A DNA stretch of 64,000 nt from JAICMB01 sp035295125 (GCA_035295125.1 DATGJP010000081.1:10827-74826), one strand, 5' to 3'; numbered from the stretch's first letter, positions 33,991-42,797 are shown. A program made the numbers and translations. The notes: a model not told the origin generated them from the sequence alone.

Positions 33991-36633
33991 TTGCTTATGC
34001 GCGCCAGTCACAAACTCCTTCTCCGCTTACGTTCCCTGTTCTTCCGTCGCCGTGCGGACTATGAGCTCGAAAGCGAACTAAGTTTCCATCTCGACCAGCT
34101 TACGGAAGAAAACATTTCGCGTGGTCTGCTGCCGGACGAGGCCCGCAGGTTGGCTCGGTTGACCGTCGGAAATCTTACCGGGTTTCAGGAGGAATGCCGC
34201 GATATGCGCCGCGTCAACTACATTGATGATTTGTGGCGTGATCTGCGTTACGCCGGCCGCAACCTGCGTCGGGCTCCGGGATTTGCCGCCCTCGGAATCC
34301 TGATCATGGCGCTCGGGATCGGCGCCAACACGGCGGTTTTCAGCGTCGTGAACGCCGTACTCCTTAAGCCTCTGGCTTATCGCAATCCGGATCGAATCGT
34401 CACCCTCACCAACTCTTCAACAACCCGCGAGGCGTCTACCGCCCTTTCGAAGCAGGTATCGATTCCCGACGTTCAGGATTGGCGCAACCAGAGTTCGTCC
34501 TTCGAGGCGATGGCCTATTACACCTCGCACGAAACGGCGGTGATGACAGGCCGCGCAGCCGAGTACGCCCGCCTGACCAGTGTGAGTCCCGGCTTTTTCC
34601 AGGTCTTTGCCATCGAGCCGCTCATCGGCCGCGTTTTCTCTCCTGACGAAACCAAGAGAGGCGCCAACGGAGCTGCGCTGATCAGCTACGCGTACTGGCA
34701 AAGCCGTTTCGGGGGCGACCCTCGAGCCTTGGGCCGGCTTCTCGGCGCCGACGGAACCCGGCCGATCGTTGGAGTGCTCCCGCCTGGTTTCGGGTTTCCC
34801 GGCAACACCGACATCTGGGTGTCAGAGGTGGGCCCATCCGGATCCCGCGGCGGGCAAAACTACCTTGCCATCGGCCGGCTCAAAACCGGTATGACGGTCG
34901 AACAGGCGCAAACCGGGATGACGGTAATTGCCCGCCACCTGGAACAGCAGTTTCCGGAAACCAATCGGGGACGGAGCGTTAGGGTAACGAGACTGCAGGA
35001 TGAAATCGTGAGCAACGTTCGCCTGACACTCTACCTGCTTTTGGCCTCCGTGGCGGTGGTGCTCCTGATCGCCTGTGCGAACACCGCAACGCTCCTGCTC
35101 GGCAAAGCCAGCGTCCGAGCTCGCGAGGTCGCGGTTCGCACGGCGCTGGGAGCCGGACGTAAGCGCATTGTGAGGCAGTTGGTCACCGAGAGCCTGCTGC
35201 TGGCTTTGGTCGCGGGCTTCTTAGGCCTGGCGTTCGCTTATTGGGGATCGAAAGCGCTCGTGGCTCTGGCACCCGCCGACATCCCGCGGCTTGCCGAAGT
35301 TGGGGTCGATCGCTGGGTGCTCGGATTCACCCTCGGCATCTCGGTAATCACCAGCATCCTGTTCGGTTCCATCCCCGCGTTCTATGCGTCTAGAGTCGAC
35401 TTGAGCGACGCGCTGAAGCAGGGCGGAGCGCGCATTGCGAGCGGCGGAAGGACAGCCGGCATTCGCGGGGCGCTAGTCGCTGCCGAGATCGCGTTGGCCG
35501 TGATGTTGGTTTGTGCGGCTGGCTTGCTCATCAAGAGCTACGTTGCCCTGAATAATGTCACCTTGGGCTTTCGGCCGGAAAACGTTCTCGTGATGCGCGC
35601 AACCGTGCCGGCCCCGCCATCCGTCAATATCGAGCGCACACGAGTGTTCTTTAAGGATATGCTCGCTCGGGTCGCCGGGCTGCGCGGCGTGCTGGCCGCC
35701 GGCGCTACCATGGCGCCGCCCGGATATGTGGATTCGACGGGTGCCTATTTTATCGACCGGTTGCCTCCACAATCCGAATGGCAGCGCGCGCCGAGCGTGG
35801 TGCTATCCGTCGTAGCGCCGGGAACATTCGCGGCGCTTGGAATTCCGCTCCAGAGCGGACGCGACTTCAGCGACAGCGACACAGCCGGCCGATCCTTTGT
35901 CGCCGTGGTAAACCAGGCACTGGTACGAAAATCGTTTTCCAATCAGGACCCGCTCGGCCGGACCATCTTCTGTCCCTTCGATTCCCTACAGGGTATGAAG
36001 ATCGTTGGCGTCGTTGGTGACGTCAGGCAGCGTGGCCCGGATCGCGAACCGATGCCGGAGTGCTACCTGCCCTATGGGCAGCATGCATTCAATGGAGCGG
36101 CTTTAAGCCTGGTCGTGCGCACCACCGGCGATCCAAATGCTTTAGTGCCGGCCTTGCGGAGTCTGGCGCATGACAGCAATCCCGAAGCCCCCATGAAGTT
36201 TACGACCATGGAGGCTATGCTTTCCGAGAATGTCGCCGCTCCGCGGTTCCGCACGATCCTCTTCGCAGGTTTTGCAGGTTTGGCAGTCTGTCTCGCCTTG
36301 GCCGGCATCTACGGCGTAGTAGCCTACGCTGTGAGCCGGCGATCCAACGAGGTCGGCCTGCGGATCGCCCTGGGGTCCAGCACCGGCGGAGTTGTACGGC
36401 TCATTCTTGGACAGGGACTGACGCTTGCCTGCATCGGCCTGGGCCTGGGTTTGACCGCCTCAATTGCCGGCGCGAGACTGCTGAAATCGATGCTGTTCGA
36501 GGTTCAGCCCAACGATCCATGGGTTTACTGTGCTGTCGCATTGTTGGTAAGCGTGGTGACACTGGTTGCCTGCTACATTCCTGCCAGGCGAGCCGCCAGA
36601 ATCGACCCCGTGGCTGCACTGAGGCAGGAATGA
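33991..36633 (+). CDS. ADOP-type (MacB-like) ABC transporter permease with N-terminal prefix domain
   Basis: 880 residues. It begins with the ADOP 'permease prefix' (about residues 1-85: 'LRLRSLFFRRRADYELESELSFHLDQLTEENISRGLLPDEARRLA'), which is absent from the copy at 8.9 kb. It then has two MacB/FtsX-like units: the first opens 'GFAALGILIMALGIGANTAVFSVVNAVLLKPLAY', with 'ARAREVAVRTALGAGRKRIVRQLVTESLLLAL'-type text after the first periplasmic domain; the second ends 'SNEVGLRIALGSSTGGVVRLILGQGL...RRAARIDPVAALRQE'. The start is TTG 33,991 or ATG 33,997. A BlaI/CopY-type palindrome lies just upstream. Its stop overlaps the next small gene as ATGA. The cognate ATPase is not in the window. Confidence 0.94.
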   Translation: MLMRASHKLLLRLRSLFFRRRADYELESELSFHLDQLTEENISRGLLPDEARRLARLTVGNLTGFQEECRDMRRVNYIDDLWRDLRYAGRNLRRAPGFAALGILIMALGIGANTAVFSVVNAVLLKPLAYRNPDRIVTLTNSSTTREASTALSKQVSIPDVQDWRNQSSSFEAMAYYTSHETAVMTGRAAEYARLTSVSPGFFQVFAIEPLIGRVFSPDETKRGANGAALISYAYWQSRFGGDPRALGRLLGADGTRPIVGVLPPGFGFPGNTDIWVSEVGPSGSRGGQNYLAIGRLKTGMTVEQAQTGMTVIARHLEQQFPETNRGRSVRVTRLQDEIVSNVRLTLYLLLASVAVVLLIACANTATLLLGKASVRAREVAVRTALGAGRKRIVRQLVTESLLLALVAGFLGLAFAYWGSKALVALAPADIPRLAEVGVDRWVLGFTLGISVITSILFGSIPAFYASRVDLSDALKQGGARIASGGRTAGIRGALVAAEIALAVMLVCAAGLLIKSYVALNNVTLGFRPENVLVMRATVPAPPSVNIERTRVFFKDMLARVAGLRGVLAAGATMAPPGYVDSTGAYFIDRLPPQSEWQRAPSVVLSVVAPGTFAALGIPLQSGRDFSDSDTAGRSFVAVVNQALVRKSFSNQDPLGRTIFCPFDSLQGMKIVGVVGDVRQRGPDREPMPECYLPYGQHAFNGAALSLVVRTTGDPNALVPALRSLAHDSNPEAPMKFTTMEAMLSENVAAPRFRTILFAGFAGLAVCLALAGIYGVVAYAVSRRSNEVGLRIALGSSTGGVVRLILGQGLTLACIGLGLGLTASIAGARLLKSMLFEVQPNDPWVYCAVALLVSVVTLVACYIPARRAARIDPVAALRQE

Positions 36634-36758
36634 AGAAAGCCATCGTACCCCTGCCAAAACTGAAAGCTGAGAACCCGGATCCCGACGAACTCCGTCTGGA
36701 CGATGCCGGCTGGCAGTCGCCCAATGCCTGGCTAAAATCAAAGAGGAGAACGAAATGA
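36630..36758 (+). CDS. 42-residue hypothetical protein overlapping the permease gene
   Basis: A short charged peptide (MKKAIVPLPKLKAENPDPDE then LRLDDAGWQSPNAWLKSKRRTK). Its ATG overlaps the permease stop (ATGA) and its own stop overlaps the next gene start (ATGA), which makes a three-gene chain and is the main evidence that it is real. It has no signal or helix that would suggest a membrane location. Not recognised. Confidence 0.45.
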   Translation: MKKAIVPLPKLKAENPDPDELRLDDAGWQSPNAWLKSKRRTK

Positions 36759-37078
36759 TACGAAACGCCGCTTTCGTTTTGCTGGCAGCCATGCTGATTG
36801 CCGGCTCCTACGCCTGCACCTATAAACCCGAGGATCACGTCTCCCAAGGCGCCCAAGGGCCTTCCAGCCCTGCCGAATCCGGGGACCATGGAGCTGACGC
36901 CTTTAACCGTCCGCCCTACAGTACCGACGCGAAGAAAGCGGATGCTGAGCACGACACGGCCGGTTTGACCGGTCCGGTCACCAACGGCTTCGTCGACCAC
37001 ACCATGGAAGATAGCGGCAACCTCGCCTGGCAAGGCAGCTACGAACGCGACAGGCGCGCCCAATCCCAAGCCCGCTAG
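36755..37078 (+). CDS. Small secreted or lipoprotein-like hypothetical protein
   Basis: 107 residues. The N-terminus MIRNAAFVLLAAMLIAGSYACTYK is a signal peptide with a Cys at 21; the preceding residues (Gly-Ser-Tyr-Ala) fit a lipobox only loosely. The mature part is polar and disordered ('HVSQGAQGPSSPAESGDHGADAFNRP'). AAGAGGAGAACG stands before the ATG, which overlaps the preceding stop (ATGA). Context suggests an accessory factor of the ADOP permease, but nothing proves it. Confidence 0.6.
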   Translation: MIRNAAFVLLAAMLIAGSYACTYKPEDHVSQGAQGPSSPAESGDHGADAFNRPPYSTDAKKADAEHDTAGLTGPVTNGFVDHTMEDSGNLAWQGSYERDRRAQSQAR

Positions 37079-37171
37079 CAGCCCGTGCCGAAGTCGGGCG
37101 GCCTGAATGCCAAAGGAATACCTGCCCATGCCGCTTTCAAAGACTTCTCCCGAAGGCTAGGCATTTGCACC

Positions 37172-37205
37172 CATAAAAAAAGGGGCGCTGCAAGCAGCGC
37201 CCCGA
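37172..37205 (-). terminator. Intrinsic terminator of the FliA-like sigma factor gene
   Basis: Reading on the minus strand, GGGGCGCTGC pairs with GCAGCGCCCC (37,182-37,203, 10 bp, two-base loop) and is followed by seven or eight T residues (A-run at 37,175-37,181 on the plus strand). It lies 27 bases after the sigma factor stop. Confidence 0.9.
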
Positions 37206-37229
37206 GAAGAGTGGACAAAGTAAGGTAAA

Positions 37230-37985
37230 TCAGAATGCGTGACTGGAACTGATTCCGTTCGATTGCAGCACCACCTGCATTTTCTCGAGAGCCGACTTGT
37301 GGATCTGTGACACGCGGCTCTCGTTGATTCCGAGCACGCCGCCAATCTCCTTCATCGTCATCTCGTTCGTGTAATACAGGAACACAACCTTCTGGTACCG
37401 CTCCGGCAGAGCCTTCATTGCCACCGAAAGTAGCGACTTCATCTGCTCGCGCGAGCACATGTTGTCAGGCTGCGTATCGGGGTTGCTCGGGAAATCGGGG
37501 GCAGGAAGGTCTTCATGATCGGCACTACGGACCGAAGCCGAAATCAGCCCCACGCTCCGCAAATCGATCATCATCTGACGCCACCGGTCGACCTCGACGC
37601 CGAGCTTCGCCGCGATCTCGGCCTCCGTCGGATTGCGCTGCAGCGCGGCCGAGAGCTCCCTCGTAGCTGCCTCTACCTGCTTATGACGCCGCCGCAGATC
37701 GCGAGATGCCCAGTCCAATTGCCGCAAACTATCGAGAATCGCTCCCTTGATCCGGTGCTTGGCATAGCTCGAAAAGGCGACCTGCTTGGCCGGATTGTAC
37801 TTCGTCGCAGCATCGAACAGCCCCAGTACCCCCGCATGGACCAGGTCATCAAGATCCACGTGTACCGGCAGGTTCTCGTGTACGCGAATGGCAATCGCCT
37901 TCACCAGCGGCAGATGCTCGAGTATGATGCGATCGCGAACCGCGTTCTTTGCAGCTTGACTGGCAGCACTCTTTGCCTTTTTCAT
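37230..37985 (-). CDS. FliA/WhiG-type RNA polymerase sigma factor
   Basis: About 251 residues. ATG 37,985 is preferred because AAGGAAGG stands eight bases before it; a GTG at 37,994 adds three residues. Region 2 is 'LPLVKAIAIRVHENLPVHVDLDDLVHAGVLGLFDAATKYNPAKQVAFSSYAKHRIKGAILDSLRQLDW', region 3 is 'RRRHKQVEAATRELSAALQRNPTEAEIAAKLGV', and region 4 is 'LPERYQKVVFLYYTNEMTMKEIGGVLGINESRVSQIHKSAL'. This is the sigma-28 layout used for flagellar, motility, stress or developmental genes. No flagellar genes are nearby. It is monocistronic, with a strong terminator and a palindrome-rich upstream region. Confidence 0.93.
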   Translation of the reverse strand: MKKAKSAASQAAKNAVRDRIILEHLPLVKAIAIRVHENLPVHVDLDDLVHAGVLGLFDAATKYNPAKQVAFSSYAKHRIKGAILDSLRQLDWASRDLRRRHKQVEAATRELSAALQRNPTEAEIAAKLGVEVDRWRQMMIDLRSVGLISASVRSADHEDLPAPDFPSNPDTQPDNMCSREQMKSLLSVAMKALPERYQKVVFLYYTNEMTMKEIGGVLGINESRVSQIHKSALEKMQVVLQSNGISSSHAF

Positions 37986-38479
37986 GTAGGTCACCTTCCT
38001 TGGGAAAGCTCTCCAACCGGTAGAGCTTTTTGTCGGTTTTAAACTGTCTCCGAAGCTCTCCTAAGTGCAAGCTGGCGACCACGGGCGGGAAATTTCGAGA
38101 ACAACGTCTCCGGATGAGGGATTTGATGTACTCCTAAGGGCCTTACGTCCCTAGGCTCAATACGATGGACCGATTCACGTCTGACCTCTCAACGGAGGCA
38201 GTCCCTCGCCGTTCCTCTCGCGGCTTCGACTGAGAATTTCGTAATGGAACGCGCGAACCTGATAGCCGGTACCGTTTTGGTACGAACGTTCCATTTTGGA
38301 ACAAGGCCTTGTTCACTCTTCAATTGTCTATATCGGCGCCTAGCAGGGCGAATATAGGGACTAAGTGTGTTTTTCGGACGTGACCTCGAATCGGTTCTTT
38401 GAATTCCAAGCAGTTACAGATTTACCACCTTCGCCCGTCGGGCTAATCGAACTAGAATTTCGTTCACCCGGAGCCTCTC
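37986..38479. promoter_or_regulatory. Palindrome-rich regulatory region between the sigma factor and truncated VWFA genes
   Basis: At 38,133-38,155 lies an imperfect inverted repeat with arms CCTAAGGG and CCCTAGG. At 38,269-38,314 three palindromes follow each other: GTACC-GTTTT-GGTAC, GTTCC-ATTTT-GGAAC and the perfect 16-mer GAACAAGGCCTTGTTC. The GAAC half-site also occurs at 38,246-38,257. No gene is visible here. These sites are candidates for binding by dimeric regulators controlling the sigma gene; which regulator is not known. Confidence 0.5.
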
Positions 38480-39208
38480 ATGATCAGCCGCCTGTTCCAG
38501 ACTCTCCTGTTGGCGACCCTCGCTGCCGCGCAGGAGCCCCCGGGGGTCAGCTTCAGCGCCCAGACAAGGCTGGTGCTGCTCTCATTCCATGTCAGACAGG
38601 GCAAGCACTTCGTGCCTGACCTGAAGGCGGGAGACGTGACTCTGTTCGAGGACGGCACATCACGCGTGTTCACGATCTTCGACAGTCCCGCGACCCAGGG
38701 GCGGATGCCGCTCGAACTCGTTCTGCTGTTCGACGTCAACCCGGCCATCCCATATTTCTGGGATCCCGCCGATGTCTTCCGCTTTATTCCAGGTTGGGAA
38801 GAAGGCATGACCAGGCAGCTCCTTGAAACGCAGGACGCCGACGTCCGGATCTGCGTTTACGCCACGATGGGGCAAAAGCTCGATCGGCTGACCGGCGCAA
38901 CAAAGGATGCTCGCCTTGTGACCCGTGACTTTCGCGGGCTGCTCAATACGAGTTTTGTGACCGAAGGAGGCGCCAATATTCCCATCACGCTGCCTCCGAA
39001 GCGAGATACCGTGGGTTACGGCCCATTCACGCAGGACTACCAGACGAGCTACTTTGTCAGCAACAAACGCCGCGGCTGGCCGATGGAAGCGGCCATTGGC
39101 GTACTCAACGACATCAGCGACCCAGTCGATTACGATCTTCTCGTCCGGTGCCAGCCGAGCGCGGCGTTCGGAGCTGAGATCGGTACAGCAAATGACCAGC
39201 TTGGGTAA
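38480..39208 (+). pseudogene. Acidobacterial VWFA-related protein, 3' truncated
   Basis: A signal peptide (MISRLFQTLLLATLAAAQ) is followed by the start of a TIGR03436-like VWFA-related domain: 'FSAQTRLVLLSFHVRQGKHFVPDLKAGDVTLFEDGTSRVFTIF', then 'MPLELVLLFDVNPAI', where the usual MIDAS DxSxS is replaced by 'DVNPA'. The frame stops after 242 residues, where the family normally continues for another 60-100. The last 25 residues lack family character, and a minus-strand ORF related to the neighbouring DUF5681 locus begins at 39,274. The gene was probably cut by a rearrangement near 39,150-39,190. It could still be expressed. Confidence 0.55.
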
Positions 39209-39274
39209 GTTTACAGGTCCCAAGCCTTCCTCCAGCCGTGCGATGCGTCGGCGCAAACTGTGGGTCAACCCCAT
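39190..39274 (-). pseudogene. N-terminal fragment of a small unknown gene
   Basis: The minus-strand ORF starting at ATG 39,274 opens MGLTHSLRRRIARLEEGLGP and 'VNLPKLVICC', which reads like the natural start of a small coiled-coil protein. Beyond that, it runs antisense through the VWFA gene. It lies downstream of the DUF5681 gene on the same strand. I take it as a fragment left at a rearrangement junction. Confidence 0.3.
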
Positions 39275-39448
39275 GGAGAGTCTCCTGCCTGCTGATCGGC
39301 CCCCATATCCTCTCGCCGGCGTGTGTAGGATCGACGATTCGATTCCTCCAGTGCATCGTTCCTCTGGTTAAGCCCGTCGCCATGCCTCTTAGCTGCCAGG
39401 TAAGTCACGTTTGCACATCCTCGAATCGGCGCCCAGGCTGTCTTCGTG

Positions 39449-39880
39449 TCATCGCCTCTCCTCGGGCTCATATTTCTTCTCCAACTCGTCCAGTCGTAGG
39501 GCTAACTCCGCGGTCTCAATGGACCGCCGCCGCCGCTCAACTATATTGCTGATCGTTTCTCCCTCACTGGGCGTCATTTGTCCTTGACCCACCGCCTTGA
39601 GAATCGCCTGCTGTGCGGCCGCTACATCCTGCGACTGCTCGATGGGCGGAAGCTTCGCCCGAATAGGAGCGTCTCGTCGCAGTGGCAACAGCCGTTCCAT
39701 GCACAATCGCATGGCCGGCGCGTCGCCTTCTAAAGCTTGCGCCAGGCACTTGCGCATAAGCGGTAGCGAGTACTCCTCCAACATGGCATGCAAAGCCTGA
39801 GTCATTCTGTTTTTGCTGCCCTTCGGCCGCCCTCTCCCAAACTGATTGCCCGGCTCAAATGGCCGTCCGCGAGGTTTCAT
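39449..39880 (-). CDS. DUF5681 domain-containing protein
   Basis: 143 residues. The N-terminus 'GRPFEPGNQFGRGRPKGSKNR' is the DUF5681 signature, a basic and probably nucleic-acid-binding segment seen in many short proteins of soil bacteria and in phage terminase-small-subunit-like contexts. The rest is helical ('MRLCMERLLPLRRDAPIRAKLPP', then 'AAAQQAILKAVGQGQMTPSEGETISNIVERRRR'). The family is typical of accessory, repeat-containing regions, which fits the damaged genes on both sides. Function unknown; a mobile-element origin is possible. Confidence 0.85.
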   Translation of the reverse strand: MKPRGRPFEPGNQFGRGRPKGSKNRMTQALHAMLEEYSLPLMRKCLAQALEGDAPAMRLCMERLLPLRRDAPIRAKLPPIEQSQDVAAAQQAILKAVGQGQMTPSEGETISNIVERRRRSIETAELALRLDELEKKYEPEERR

Positions 39881-40125
39881 GGCCTGGCTTTCCGCAACGC
39901 TTCGTCACGCTGCAACGCCAAGAGCTCGTGATGAGAACCTGAAGTACAGCTTCCTTGCGACGGCGTTTCCGCGTCCGCCTTGAAGGTGAAGGCGGATTGC
40001 CGTGTTGCTGTCCTGATTCAATGGTTGACCAAAAAAAACAGTGATGTGCAAAGGTAAAAATATGCGCCATGACTATATACAGCCCGGACGCAGGCCCGCA
40101 GTGCTGACCCCGAAGGAGGCTTTCT

Positions 40126-41233
40126 GTGAAATCCCGCACCCACTGGTGGAAGTACGATCTGCCCTGCTGCGTCGAAGGGAAAGTGATCCGGCCCCAACGC
40201 TCTTCTACCGTCGTTCCCTATGATCCCTGGATTATCTATCGGGAGCAGCAAGGCAAATATCGGACGGTCCCGACTCTATGGGGAGAGTTTGCCGAACTCG
40301 TGCGCCGCTGTGGCAAGGATGCAATCGATCCCTACACGCCCTCTTCCGGCGGTGAGGCATTAATCCTCGATTGGACCAACCGTTACGGGATGCTCGGCAT
40401 TTTGCCGAGCCGCCTGGAATCGATTGTTCTTCCTGAAGTCTATCGACCCGCGCCGCTACCCGGTACCAAATCTAACGAAATCAAAAGTTCGAAGGTGCAA
40501 CATAGACATGTGCGTGTGGCGGGGCATTGGATTACTGAAACTGACACACAGGAGGAGAACAGATGGTCCGCACCGGAGGCGGAGCAGCCGGGAGATGATC
40601 TCGCGCCCTCAGCGCAGCGGGAAGCTCGCGAACCTCGCCAGCCTGCACGGTGTGCTGGGTTCGCGTGGGAGGACCTGACCTACAGGGCAGGGAATACCGC
40701 CGACTGCCTGCCGGCGTTTTTCTCGGCCAGACTGCGCTCCCATCAATATCCGCAACCGCTCTCACAGGAATTTTGGCGCGCCTACCAGGAGCCGATCCGA
40801 GAATGGATGCGGGCGGCTGTTGTTTTCAGCGAGGCAGTAAAGTGGGTGTCACGGCTTTGCCGTCCATCTACGGCAGGGGACGTTGGAACGACTGGAGTGG
40901 GAACGAAATGCCAACTTCAGCCTTTGGATACTGAATGCTCTGGCGGCTGGAGAATCCCAGTTTTACTCTTTCGGCCGTTCCGCGATTCAGACAGAACAAT
41001 CGGGCTCGTCTTTGTTGTCGGCGATGGCGCGCATGTTCTTTCTGGATCTGGAGAACCGGCGACGTCTGATTGCTTGCGGATCGTGCGATAAACTCTTTGT
41101 TTCCAATGCCCCGAACGCAGCCTACTGTTCGGTCTCGTGCCGCCAGTGTTGCTTAATGCGGCGTTTCCGTCAGAAACGTCGCGAGTCAAGTGCCGGTCAC
41201 ACCGAAAAAGGCCCCACCCGTCGACGCCGCTAA
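40126..41233 (+). pseudogene. Zinc-ribbon (CGNR-like) protein gene, frameshifted
   Basis: A GTG at 40,126 behind a strong GAAGGAGG site opens a protein that reads well for about 245 residues ('WWKYDLPCCVEGKVIRPQRS', 'WGEFAELVRRCGKD', 'LSQEFWRAYQEPIREWMRAA') until about 40,870. From there family character passes to the frame shifted by one base (40,883-41,233): 'ERNANFSLWILNALAAGESQFYSFGRSAI', 'ARMFFLDLENRRRLIACGSCDKLFVSN' and 'YCSVSCRQCCLMRRFRQKRR'. The end is a Cys-x2-Cys...Cys-x3-Cys ribbon with a basic tail, like CGNR-type zinc fingers that bind nucleic acid. The shift falls near the GGCAGGGGACG stretch. It is either a pseudogene, a sequencing error or, less likely, a programmed frameshift. 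Confidence 0.65.
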
Positions 41234-41246
41234 ATGCATTCGATAA

Positions 41247-41391
41247 CGCGAAAATAACGCAAAACGTTTGCGTCTTCGCAACCTCTTTGGAATAGCAGTC
41301 TTCCAGCTAGATTATTCGATTGAAATGAGAAACGCCTCTTAAGGGGCGGCTAAGCGAGCAGATTTGCGTCTTCTTGCGTTATCTTAACGCG
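41247..41391. repeat. 145-bp element with imperfect terminal inverted repeats
   Basis: Left end CGCGAAAATAACGCAA (41,247-41,262) is nearly the reverse complement of right end TTGCGTTATCTTAACGCG (41,374-41,391). Inside, TTTGCGTCTTC occurs twice, at 41,266 and 41,363. It has no coding capacity. It may be a miniature inverted-repeat element or a regulatory structure just after the frameshifted zinc-ribbon gene. Confidence 0.4.
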
Positions 41392-41520
41392 AACGCCGCG
41401 TTGGAGAGCGTCCAAGCAAGTTTTTGGAAAACCTGTCTCTGAGACTGAGAGCCGAAACCCGACTGAGGAGCCACCATTCTTCTCTCTCCGTTCTCGGCTT
41501 CACCCCATACCGGCACGGAA

Positions 41521-41922
41521 CCACTTGGCGGCAGTGTTACACAGTACTTGTTCACGGCATGGAGCGATGGCGGAGCGGCGTCGCATTCCATCACGGTGGG
41601 CAGCACGGTACCCACATATACCGCGGCGTTCAAGACGCAGTATCAGCTGAACCTCTCGATTTCTCCGAACGGAGGAGGCACCGTGTCACCAAATGATAGC
41701 GGCTTCTACGATGCAGACGCCAACATACCTTTCTGTGCTATAGCCAATCCTGGATATGTATTTACAGGTTGGACCGGAAATGTAGCGGACGTGAACCGCC
41801 CCTTCACCACCGTGAGTATGAAGGCACCCGAATCGGCGGTGGCGAACTTTTTTGCCAAGCGTACGGACCGTTCCCGAAGGATCCCGTTGTTGTTGGTCCG
41901 CCCACCGGATGTTTGGCGGTGA
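41521..41922 (+). pseudogene. Fragment of an InlB B-repeat-type extracellular protein
   Basis: The frame reads 'GGSVTQYLFTAWSDGGAASHSITVGS', 'YQLNLSISPNGGGTVSPNDSGFYDADANIPFCAIANPGYVFTGWTGNVADVNRP', the divergent InlB B-repeat (Listeria-Bacteroides, 'FtgWtg') pattern found in large secreted acidobacterial proteins. There is no signal peptide or proper start, and the family character ends near 'ESAVANFFAK'. It is a remnant of a longer surface protein. Confidence 0.65.
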
Positions 41923-42183
41923 GGTAATGAAGAACGTCATTCGTGTTGCACGATGGTGCAATTCAGGGGCAAATCACCGCTCAAGCACATGGTGAGGTGT
42001 CTCTCCTTGGCCATGAGCCATGCAATCCCCCGGATTGGAGGAGGATTCTGGCGGTGCCTCTCCTCTCGTGCATGACGCGGTGTTGCACCGACGGAAGCGG
42101 GAGCGCGGCTCCCCGCGCGCTTGTGCCCTACCTCCGCTGACTCGCCTGCACCTCGAAACGCTCTCGTCTGGAGATGATTCATG

Positions 42184-42559
42184 GAGTCCGTGTTAACCAA
42201 CTCTGAAGACGGGACCAGAGACGCGAAGAAACGGCGGCAGAAACCGGTGGAACGCAGCCAACTCGGCTCCCCCAACTGTGAACCGGTTCCAACGGAGAGA
42301 AAACAAAGACGCTAACGCCCTGAAGAACTTACGAGTTTGCCGATGATCGACGAGTCAACCAGCTGAGACGTTAATTGCTCGAAGAAAGGAATGGCTCCCC
42401 GAATCACATTCGAATTACGGTTCACGGACTAGCCGCGTCGAGAGACTTTCACAGGCACACTTCACTGCACCCGGCACGTTGCGAACACATTGAAAACGTC
42501 CGGTTCCAGCGACAGACCGGGTATGTTCTTCGTCTCAATGCGAGGTTTGCCTCTTCGGA
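42184..42559 (-). repeat. Modular dispersed repeat, copy A (inverted, shortened)
   Basis: Bases 42,184-42,420 are the reverse complement of the left part of copy D (59,455-59,700), including GTTAACCAACTCTGAAGAC and AAACGGCGGCAGAAACCGG. Bases 42,430-42,559 match, reversed, the inner part of copies B and C (for example CGGTTCCAGCGACAGA and ATGTTCTTCGTCTC). Copy A therefore links the two modules with an internal deletion. It abuts a membrane-fusion-protein fragment directly. Confidence 0.8.
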
Positions 42560-42702
42560 TCGATCCTCGCCCATTTCAGGCGGCGCTCGACCAAGCCAAA
42601 GGCAAGCTAGCGCAAGCGGTAGCGCAACTGGTACAGAATGAAGCGCAGCTTGCCACCGCGAAGTCCACCCAGTTCCGGAAGAATATCGCGCTGTCCAAAG
42701 CT
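42556..42702 (+). pseudogene. Fragment of an RND membrane fusion protein (HlyD/AcrA type)
   Basis: From 42,559 the plus frame reads IDPRPFQAALDQAKGKLAQA then 'VAQLVQNEAQLATAKSTQF', which is the start of the alpha-hairpin of periplasmic adaptor proteins ('DprpFqaaLdqA...lAqA.A.L'). Nothing before or after belongs to such a protein: repeat copy A lies on the left and an IS630 fragment on the right. It is about 45 residues of a gene of about 400 codons. Confidence 0.7.
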
Positions 42703-42797
42703 TGAATAGCGGTCTTTTCATCCACACAGAACACGGCGGCATGCTGCGGCGGATTCAGGTACAGGCCAATAATCTCGGCTTTCGCCGTCCACCGCAT
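42693..42797 (-). pseudogene. IS630-family transposase fragment (first DDE Asp)
   Basis: The minus frame reads 'KAEIIGLYLNPPQHAAVFCVDEKTAIQALD', the catalytic-core start of IS630 transposases, with the first catalytic Asp in FCVDEK. Only about 35 residues remain; the frame then runs into the membrane-fusion-protein fragment. It shows that insertion and deletion activity shaped this region. Confidence 0.75.
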
